From contig JAENWI010000118.1 of the NCBI GenBank assembly GCA_016650115.1, positions 1 to 5,199 on the forward strand: DNA of 5,199 bases. The letters run 5' to 3'. A model generated the notes under the pieces. It saw nothing but the letters and a program-made list of their open reading frames with translations, was not told the DNA's origin and searched no databases. This document shows, in pieces, positions 1 to 5,199 of this stretch (within the stretch, counting starts at the first letter, position 1; every line of letters starts with the position of its first letter). The translations under genes and the position numbers were made by a program. This stretch comes from Peptostreptococcaceae bacterium. GTDB lineage: Bacteria > Bacillota > Clostridia > Peptostreptococcales > Anaerovoracaceae.

Positions 1-1907
1 AAATCGGGCAAAAAATATTTGTGCCGTTTAATCGTGGCAATAAGTTAAAGGCTGCATATGTATTTGAAAAGATGGATCAGCTTGACAAAGAGGTAAAGGG
101 CCTTAAATATGTGGCATCAGTTGACCAGGAAATATACCTGAATAGGGAAATGATTGAAACTTGTGTCTGGATGAAACAGCGGTATCTCTGCAGATATATT
201 GAAGCCATTAACTGTTTTACACCTACGGGAACCAAATCAAAACGAGGGAAAGAGAGAAATCCACATAAAGAAACAATTGGAGAAGAAATGATTTTTGCTT
301 CTCTTACTGATGAACAAAAGGCTGTTTTATCTCGTATTTTCTCCACCTTAGGAAAAGGGAAACAACAGATATTCCTGCTTCATGGGGTTACCAGTAGTGG
401 TAAGACAGAGGTATATATGCAAACAATTGCCAAGGCAATTGAAGACCATCAAAATGCCATCATGCTTGTTCCTGAAATTTCTCTTACAAAACAAATTATT
501 GAGCGATTTATTGGAAGGTTTGGCGCTGAAAATATTGCAGTGCTTCACAGTAAGCTGTCGCTGGGTGAAAGATTTGATGAATGGACGAGAATCAGAGAAG
601 GCAAGGTTAAAATTGTTATTGGGGCAAGATCAGCCATATTTGCACCTTTAGAAAATATTGGTGTCATCATTTTGGATGAGGAACATGAGTCCACTTATAA
701 GTCGGATATGAGCCCTAAATATGATACAGTTGAAGTAGCCTTAAAAAGAGGTAAAACACATAAAAGTACTTTAATTCTTGGGAGTGCAACGCCATCTATT
801 GTTTCAGCGATTCGGGCGGAAGAAAAGATTTACGAAAAGCTTTCATTAAAGGAAAGATACAATAAAAACAGACTGCCAAAGGTTGAAGTTGTCGATATGC
901 GTGAAGAATTAAAAAACGGAAACACATCAATTTTGAGCAGAAGACTCTATCAGGAAATGAAAGAAATTCTGGAGGAAGGCAAGCAGATCATACTTTTTTT
1001 AAACAGAAGAGGATACTCCACCTTTGTTTCCTGTCGAGAATGCGGTTATGTGATGAAATGTCCTGAATGCGGGATATCCATGACATATCACAAAAACAAG
1101 GGCGAAGTATTGTGCCATTACTGCGGATATAAGAAGGAGCTCCCTAAAAAATGCCCGAATTGCCAGGGGAAATATATAAAATATTTTGGAACAGGAACTG
1201 AAAAGGTGGAGGAGTATGTACAGGAAATTTTCTCTGAGTATCCTGTGGCAAGACTGGACTTTGACACAATGAAACAAAAGGGAAGCCTGGATAAGATTTT
1301 AAATGATTTCAAAAAAAACAAAACAAAAATACTGGTAGGAACCCAAATAGTTGCGAAAGGACTGGATTTCCATAATGTTGGTTTAGTTGGGATCATTGCA
1401 GCAGATGTTGCACTGAATATCCCCGACTTTAAATCTGCGGAAAGAGCCTTTCAATTGATTACTCAGGCTGCAGGCAGAACAGGCAGAGGGGATTCAGAAG
1501 GTAAGGTAGTCATACAAACCTATAATCCTGAACATTATGCCATTATTCACGGTGCAAACCAGGATTATGAAGGATTTTACCAAATGGAAAAAACAATTCG
1601 TAATGGGCTTGGATATCCACCTTATGTTGATATCGTTCAGATAATAGTAAATAATGAAGATGAAAAGGAAGGCATGGAGGTTGCCGGATTTATCTATGAG
1701 AAACTGGTAGAAATCCTGGGAAAAAAAGACAGCTATACAATCTTCAAACCACATCAGGCCATCATAAATAAACATGGAAAGTTATTCCGTTATCATATTA
1801 TTATTAAGGCAAAAAGGGGCAGCAGAAAAGAGTATATAAACGAACTGAAAAAAATTAAAAAAAATTATACTATTGGAATAGACATTAATCCATATAGTTT
1901 AATGTAA
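1..1907 (+). CDS. priA: Primosomal protein N' (PriA helicase), 5'-truncated by window edge
   Basis: PriA is a 3'-to-5' superfamily 2 DNA helicase that recognises stalled or collapsed replication forks and reloads the replicative helicase. The frame is open to the left edge (first full codon at base 3). The GTG at 21 is an internal valine of the family's VPF motif, not a start, so about 30 N-terminal residues are missing. Counting from that valine as 1: the rest of the 3'-DNA-binding domain lies before about 66; Walker A GVTSSGKT is at 122-129, DEEH at 219-222 and GSATP at 254-258. Eight zinc-binding cysteines form four CxxC pairs at 338/341, 347/350, 365/368 and 378/381. VGTQIVAKG at 439-447 and QAAGRTGRG at 482-490 complete the helicase core, and the C-terminal domain ends in the family-like DINPYS. 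The winged-helix domain expected between 66 and 95 appears to be absent. TAA ends the gene 27 bases before def. Confidence 0.96.
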   Translation, partial: IGQKIFVPFNRGNKLKAAYVFEKMDQLDKEVKGLKYVASVDQEIYLNREMIETCVWMKQRYLCRYIEAINCFTPTGTKSKRGKERNPHKETIGEEMIFASLTDEQKAVLSRIFSTLGKGKQQIFLLHGVTSSGKTEVYMQTIAKAIEDHQNAIMLVPEISLTKQIIERFIGRFGAENIAVLHSKLSLGERFDEWTRIREGKVKIVIGARSAIFAPLENIGVIILDEEHESTYKSDMSPKYDTVEVALKRGKTHKSTLILGSATPSIVSAIRAEEKIYEKLSLKERYNKNRLPKVEVVDMREELKNGNTSILSRRLYQEMKEILEEGKQIILFLNRRGYSTFVSCRECGYVMKCPECGISMTYHKNKGEVLCHYCGYKKELPKKCPNCQGKYIKYFGTGTEKVEEYVQEIFSEYPVARLDFDTMKQKGSLDKILNDFKKNKTKILVGTQIVAKGLDFHNVGLVGIIAADVALNIPDFKSAERAFQLITQAAGRTGRGDSEGKVVIQTYNPEHYAIIHGANQDYEGFYQMEKTIRNGLGYPPYVDIVQIIVNNEDEKEGMEVAGFIYEKLVEILGKKDSYTIFKPHQAIINKHGKLFRYHIIIKAKRGSRKEYINELKKIKKNYTIGIDINPYSLM

Positions 1908-1920
1908 TGATTTAGACTAT

Positions 1921-1926
1921 GGAGGA
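1921..1926 (+). promoter_or_regulatory. Ribosome binding site of def
   Basis: GGAGGA lies in the 27-base gap after the priA stop. The GGAGG core is 9 bases before the ATG at 1935, which fixes that ATG as the def start. The gap shows no hairpin or T-run, so def probably depends on readthrough from priA. Confidence 0.85.
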
Positions 1927-1934
1927 TGGAATAA

Positions 1935-2402
1935 ATGGGATTAAGAAATATTATGGTTGAAGGCGACGATATATTGCGAAAGAGAAGCAGAGAAGTGACA
2001 ACCGTTGATGATAGAATAAGAATGATACTTGATGATATGCTGGAAACCATGCGTGAGAGTGATGGTGTTGGAATAGCAGCGCCACAGGTGGGAATCCTTA
2101 GGAGAATGTTTATAGTTGAAGCTGAAGAAGGAGATGTCTTTGAAATTATCAACCCTGAAATAATAGAAATGGAAGGTTCTTTCATTGGCGAAGAAGGCTG
2201 TTTGAGCGTTCCGGGTATTTTTGGAAAAGTAGAGAGACCTGAAAAAATTAAGGTTAAAGGGCTGGACAGATACGGGAAAGAACTGATTTGTGAAGCCGTA
2301 GATTTGAAGGCTGTTGCAATATGCCATGAGTTTGATCATCTGGAAGGAGTCTTGTTTATTGACAAGGCAACTGATTTAAGGAAAGCGGGAGAAGACGAAT
2401 GA
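1935..2402 (+). CDS. def: Peptide deformylase
   Basis: Def is a cytosolic metalloenzyme that removes the N-formyl group from the initiator methionine of nascent proteins at the ribosome exit, before methionine aminopeptidase acts. At 155 residues it has the usual size for a bacterial enzyme. All three signature motifs are present: GVGIAAPQ at 44-51, EGCLS at 87-91 and HEFDH at 131-135. By family knowledge C89, H131 and H135 hold the metal (Fe2+ or Zn2+), E132 is the catalytic acid/base and Q51 contributes to the oxyanion site. The residue before the HExDH motif is Cys (C130) where E. coli and many others have Gln; I believe this is common in clostridial enzymes. The start follows a strong GGAGGA and gives an opening MGLRNI that resembles other Gram-positive homologues. 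The TGA stop overlaps the fmt ATG, which suggests translational coupling of the two opposing enzymes of the formyl-Met cycle. Confidence 0.97.
   Translation: MGLRNIMVEGDDILRKRSREVTTVDDRIRMILDDMLETMRESDGVGIAAPQVGILRRMFIVEAEEGDVFEIINPEIIEMEGSFIGEEGCLSVPGIFGKVERPEKIKVKGLDRYGKELICEAVDLKAVAICHEFDHLEGVLFIDKATDLRKAGEDE
2387..2391 (+). promoter_or_regulatory. Ribosome binding site of fmt inside the end of def
   Basis: GGGAG sits within the last codons of def, 7 bases before the fmt ATG at 2399. The ATG and the def TGA share the sequence ATGA (2399-2402). Ribosomes finishing def are therefore placed to restart on fmt, a standard arrangement for coupled translation. Confidence 0.75.
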
Positions 2403-3328
2403 AAATAGTGTTCATGGGAACGCCTGTTTTTGCAGTACCTACCCTGGAAATTCTGGCAAAGAGCGGACATGAAGTGGGTTTTGTATTCACACAACCTGAC
2501 AAAGCAAAGGGCAGGGGTAAAAAAATTCAATTCACAGCAGTGAAAGAAAAAGCTGTAGAATTGAATATCCCGATTGTTCAACCTGAAAAGGTAAAGGGCA
2601 ATCAGGAGATTTTTAATTTACTGAATAATTATAAGCCTGATTTGATTGTTGCAGTCGCCTATGGACAAATATTGCCAAAAGATATATTAAAGATTCCAAG
2701 ACTTGGCTGCATAAATATACATGGTTCGCTTCTGCCAAAATACAGGGGAGCAGCACCGATACAAAGAGCAATCATTGATGGAGAGAAAAAAACAGGTATT
2801 ACCCTGATGGAAATGGCTGAGGGCCTTGATACGGGTGATATGATCGCCATGGCAGAGACGGAAATTGAAGAAAAAACATTTCCGCAGTTGCATGATGAGC
2901 TTTCTTTGATGGGAGCAAAGCTTCTGATGGATTGCCTGGAAAATATTGAAAGGGAAATTATTAAGCCCGTCAAACAGGATGAAGCAAAAGCATCCTACGC
3001 CCCAATGCTTTTTAAAAAGGATGGACTTATTGATTTTTCAAAAGACCCGGGTTTGATTGAGAGGCTGGTAAGAGGGTTGAATCCATCTCCGGGGACGTAC
3101 ACAATTTATAAAGGAGAAATCCTGAAAATATTTCAGGTTGAGGTACTTAACAAGGAAAATCCTGAAGAAATAGGAACCATAACAGGTATTTCAAAACAGG
3201 GAATACAGGTATCGGCAGGCGGCGGCACCCTTTTAATCATGGAGGTGCAGGAACCAAACAAGAGAAGAATGACAGTCGAAGATTTTATTAAAGGACATCA
3301 TGTTGAATTATTTGGCAAATTAGGGTAA
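2399..3328 (+). CDS. fmt: Methionyl-tRNA formyltransferase
   Basis: Fmt transfers a formyl group from 10-formyltetrahydrofolate to the amino group of Met-tRNAfMet, making the bacterial initiator tRNA. Its 309 residues match the family length of about 310-315. The N-terminal Rossmann-type formyltransferase domain (about 1-190) opens with MKIVFMGTPVFAVP. It has the tRNA-contacting loop with GRGKK at 38-42 and the signature block NIHGSLLPKYRGAAPIQ at 106-122. The family's catalytic triad is visible as N106, H108 and D144 (in GLDTGD). SYAPML at 199-204 leads into the C-terminal OB-fold domain that binds tRNA (about 206-305). In that domain the usual NPWPG-like motif reads NPSPG at 228-232, a tolerated variant. 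It overlaps def by 4 bases, and 30 bases separate its TAA from the next start. Nothing suggests truncation or frameshift. Confidence 0.97.
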   Translation: MKIVFMGTPVFAVPTLEILAKSGHEVGFVFTQPDKAKGRGKKIQFTAVKEKAVELNIPIVQPEKVKGNQEIFNLLNNYKPDLIVAVAYGQILPKDILKIPRLGCINIHGSLLPKYRGAAPIQRAIIDGEKKTGITLMEMAEGLDTGDMIAMAETEIEEKTFPQLHDELSLMGAKLLMDCLENIEREIIKPVKQDEAKASYAPMLFKKDGLIDFSKDPGLIERLVRGLNPSPGTYTIYKGEILKIFQVEVLNKENPEEIGTITGISKQGIQVSAGGGTLLIMEVQEPNKRRMTVEDFIKGHHVELFGKLG

Positions 3329-3343
3329 AATAAAGAGATATGT

Positions 3344-3351
3344 GGGAGGAG
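3344..3351 (+). promoter_or_regulatory. Ribosome binding site of the zinc peptidase gene
   Basis: GGGAGGAG is a near-perfect Shine-Dalgarno sequence 7 bases before the ATG at 3359, and it settles that start. It is the strongest site in the window and predicts good translation of the peptidase. The surrounding 30-base gap (3329-3358) has no terminator-like hairpin and I see no convincing promoter in it. Confidence 0.85.
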
Positions 3352-3358
3352 AATTATT

Positions 3359-4063
3359 ATGTATTTTGGTATGCTTGATCCAACATTTATAATACTTATA
3401 CCAGCAATGATATTTGCTTTTTTCGCACAGTCAAAAGTGCAGTCTGCATATAAAAGATATGCAGGAGTTCGAAACAGAAATGGAATAACCGGGGCACAGG
3501 CTGCGAGAAAAATTTTGGACAGCAATGGGCTCGAACAGGTTCCCATTGAAATAACTCAGGGCAAACTTTCTGATCACTATGATCCAAGAAAAAAAGTCAT
3601 GAGGCTTTCTCAAAATGTATATAATGACCCTTCAATTGCATCTGTAAGCATTGCAGCTCACGAATCGGGGCATGCCATTCAGGATGAGAAGGGATATGCT
3701 GCATTGAAAATCAGAAATACGATGGCACCAGCTGTCTCTGTTGCATCAAATCTTTCGTGGCCATTACTGATTATTGGTATTGTGATTACCAGTGCAGGAT
3801 ATTATTCCGGGGGGAATATGCTTTTTAATATAGGTATATTCTTATTTGTTGGTGTTGTAATCTTTCATGCAGTTACACTGCCAGTTGAATTTAATGCCAG
3901 CAAACTGGCGGTTGCAGAATTGCTGCGTCTGGAAATAATTCATGAAGAGGAAAGAACAAGTGCAAAAAAAGTACTTTCTGCAGCTGCGATGACTTACATT
4001 GCAGCATTAGCTGTAGCTGTGGCAAATCTGTTAAGGATATTAGCAATTAGGGGGCGTAATTAA
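3359..4063 (+). CDS. YugP-like membrane zinc metallopeptidase (neutral zinc metallopeptidase family)
   Basis: This 234-residue protein matches the YugP-type family, predicted membrane-bound zinc peptidases with no established substrate. HESGH at 101-105 is a classic HExxH motif: H101 and H105 would bind zinc and E102 would activate water. The family-conserved LPVEFNAS at 174-181 probably supplies the third ligand, E177. Another family-typical stretch is DHYDP at 72-76. Hydrophobic segments fall at about 8-23, 133-148, 154-172 and 207-227. Basic residues just after the first segment (K26, K32, R33, R38, R40) suggest that the catalytic loop faces the cytoplasm; two further crossings would return E177 to the same side. 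That topology is inferred. The size and layout differ from HtpX (M48), which is longer. The gene sits between fmt and rsmB, 30 bases after the former and 2 bases before the latter, so it belongs to the translation operon. I leave the symbol blank because orthology to B. subtilis yugP is not shown. Confidence 0.9.
   Translation: MYFGMLDPTFIILIPAMIFAFFAQSKVQSAYKRYAGVRNRNGITGAQAARKILDSNGLEQVPIEITQGKLSDHYDPRKKVMRLSQNVYNDPSIASVSIAAHESGHAIQDEKGYAALKIRNTMAPAVSVASNLSWPLLIIGIVITSAGYYSGGNMLFNIGIFLFVGVVIFHAVTLPVEFNASKLAVAELLRLEIIHEEERTSAKKVLSAAAMTYIAALAVAVANLLRILAIRGRN
4049..4055 (+). promoter_or_regulatory. Probable ribosome binding site of rsmB inside the peptidase gene
   Basis: AGGGGGC lies in the last codons of the peptidase gene, 10 bases before the ATG at 4066. 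It is weaker and further away than the other sites here. With only 2 bases between the peptidase TAA and this ATG, translation of rsmB probably relies on coupling to the upstream gene. Confidence 0.5.
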
Positions 4064-4065
4064 GT

Positions 4066-5199
4066 ATGGATGCAAATAGAAAAACTGCCTATTATACATT
4101 GATGGATGTAGAATTAAAAAAATCCTATTCAAACATCTCATTGAATCACCATATCATATGTGGAAAACCAGATTCTCCCGCATTTGTAAGAGAACTGGTA
4201 TACGGAGTACTTGAGAATAAACTACTGCTTGATAATATAATTGATCATTTTGTCGCCAATGGCATTGAAAAGATTAAAGCAAGTGATTTGATTATTCTTC
4301 GAATGGGTGTGTATCAAATTGGGCATATGGATTCAGTGCCGGAATATGCGGCTGTAAATGAAAGTGTTAATCTTGCAAAGAAATTCTCTAAGGGAAGAGA
4401 AGGATTCATTAATGGTGTTTTAAGATCATATATTAAAAATCCATATGCAGCGAAGCTTCCAGACCGAAATGTAGATGAAATTAAATATTTGTCAATCAAA
4501 TATTCTTATGAACCTTGGATTATAGAATTATGGATGGATCAGTTCAATACTGATTTTGTCGAGGAAATGCTTGCTGCCGGCAACAAAACCCCTGAATTGG
4601 TTATCAGGGTCAATACTCTTAAAATATCAAGAGAGGATTTGGCTAAAAGATTAATGGCAAAGGATATTGAAGTTGAGTACAGTAAGCTTTGTGAAAAAGC
4701 ATTAAAGGTTAAAGGAAGCAGACTGCTTGACGGGATATTGTACAAAAGTGGACTTTATTCCATTCAGGATGAAAGCTCTATGATCGCCATTTCTAAACTG
4801 GATCCTCAACCGGGAGAATTTATTATTGATGTTTGTGCTGCACCTGGGGGTAAAACCCTTGCTATAGCCGAAAAAATGGGGAATCATGGCAGAATATTAG
4901 CACAGGACATTTATAAAAGAAAATTAAATGTTGTCTTATCAGAAGCTGAAAGACTGGACTTGAATATCGTTGAAATCAGAACATGGGATGCAACAAGGGT
5001 AGATTCGGCACTGGCTGAAAAAGCAGATCGTGTCATAGTGGACGCACCTTGTTCCGGATTAGGCGTCATCAGGAGAAAGCCTGAAATTAAGTATAAGAAG
5101 GAATCCAGCGAAATTGACAGTTTGCCAAGAAAACAAATAGAAATTCTGTCAGCATCATCAAATTATGTAAAACCTGGCGGCATTTTGCTTTACAGCACC
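4066..5199 (+). CDS. rsmB: 16S rRNA (cytosine967-C5)-methyltransferase RsmB, 3'-truncated by window edge
   Basis: RsmB (Sun/Fmu) methylates C5 of cytosine 967 (E. coli numbering) in 16S rRNA using S-adenosylmethionine. The frame is open to the last base and gives exactly 378 codons; full family members have about 430-450 residues. The N-terminal NusB-like RNA-binding domain covers about 1-140, with typical AFVRELVYGVL and EGFINGVLRSYIKNP stretches. SIQDESS introduces the Rossmann methyltransferase domain. SAM-binding motif I is DVCAAPGGKT at 255-264, D281 lies in AQDI, and D308 in WDAT. Motif IV, DAPCSGLG, is at 326-333 with C329, the cysteine that in the E. coli enzyme assists product release. 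The sequence stops at ILLYST; the catalytic cysteine of motif VI (family TCS) should be the very next codon, outside the window. The start at 4066, 2 bases after the peptidase stop, fits the family N-terminus. Confidence 0.95.
   Translation, partial: MDANRKTAYYTLMDVELKKSYSNISLNHHIICGKPDSPAFVRELVYGVLENKLLLDNIIDHFVANGIEKIKASDLIILRMGVYQIGHMDSVPEYAAVNESVNLAKKFSKGREGFINGVLRSYIKNPYAAKLPDRNVDEIKYLSIKYSYEPWIIELWMDQFNTDFVEEMLAAGNKTPELVIRVNTLKISREDLAKRLMAKDIEVEYSKLCEKALKVKGSRLLDGILYKSGLYSIQDESSMIAISKLDPQPGEFIIDVCAAPGGKTLAIAEKMGNHGRILAQDIYKRKLNVVLSEAERLDLNIVEIRTWDATRVDSALAEKADRVIVDAPCSGLGVIRRKPEIKYKKESSEIDSLPRKQIEILSASSNYVKPGGILLYST

Noticed and set aside
21..23. GTG at 21 as a real start of priA
   Set aside because: The frame is open upstream to the edge, the upstream codons (IGQKIF) fit the family, and the valine belongs to the conserved VPF motif. 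The true start lies outside the window.
384..407. Walker A written GVTSSGKT instead of the more familiar GVTGSGKT in PriA
   Set aside because: It still satisfies the GxxxxGK[ST] consensus, and I recall the same Ser variant in PriA of other bacteria, so it does not indicate an inactive or novel enzyme.
1118..1396. Minus-strand open frames inside priA, and similar ones opposite def, fmt, the peptidase and rsmB
   Set aside because: They lie wholly opposite strongly conserved genes, their translations show no recognisable family motifs and I saw no convincing ribosome binding site for them. They look like chance open frames in AT-rich DNA.
1848..1864. Two runs of A (7 and 8 bases) near the 3' end of priA, and another A8 at 1311-1318, as possible slippage or programmed frameshift sites
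   Set aside because: They encode ordinary Lys/Asn-rich stretches in an AT-rich genome, the zero frame continues into family-typical sequence, and no stimulatory stem-loop or useful alternative frame is evident.
1908..1934. Possible terminator or promoter in the priA-def gap and in the fmt-peptidase gap (3329-3358)
   Set aside because: Neither gap of 27-30 bases shows an inverted repeat followed by a T-run, nor a well-spaced -35/-10 pair. Both are mostly taken up by a ribosome binding site.
2322..2339. Cys in place of Gln directly before the HExDH motif of Def
   Set aside because: The metal ligands and catalytic Glu are all present, and I believe the Cys variant is common in clostridial deformylases, so it is probably not a functional oddity.

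Overview
The window is an AT-rich, gene-dense plus-strand stretch from a low-GC Gram-positive anaerobe, most likely class Clostridia. Three things point that way: strong GGAGG-type ribosome binding sites, heavy use of AGA and ATA codons, and the gene order priA-def-fmt-(membrane zinc peptidase)-rsmB. I recall this order from clostridial genomes. In Bacillus the same cluster lacks the peptidase at this position. I cannot name the species from the sequence.

Layout: (1) 1-1907, priA, the replication-restart primosomal helicase, cut by the left edge by roughly 30 codons. (2) 1935-2402, def, peptide deformylase. (3) 2399-3328, fmt, methionyl-tRNA formyltransferase, overlapping def by 4 bases (ATGA). 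(4) 3359-4063, a YugP-like membrane zinc metallopeptidase of unknown role. (5) 4066-5199, rsmB, the 16S rRNA m5C967 methyltransferase, running off the right edge. All five genes are co-directional with gaps of -4 to 30 bases. I see no terminator hairpin or convincing promoter between them, so one polycistronic transcript is the simplest reading, with its promoter upstream of the window. No gap is long enough to hide another gene, and I see no RNA gene, mobile element, CRISPR array or notable repeat.

Functionally, Fmt adds the formyl group to initiator Met-tRNA and Def removes it from new proteins, so they form a matched pair at the start of translation. RsmB modifies the 16S rRNA. PriA reloads the replisome at collapsed forks and is linked to the others mainly by conserved gene order. 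The peptidase is the one member without a known job.

This is mostly an ordinary core-genome region, and I found no new multi-gene system. The one feature worth real attention is PriA: only about 28 residues join its DNA-binding N-terminal part to its helicase core, where the family normally carries a winged-helix domain. The protein would total about 665 residues instead of the more usual 730-805, while its helicase motifs and all eight zinc cysteines are intact.
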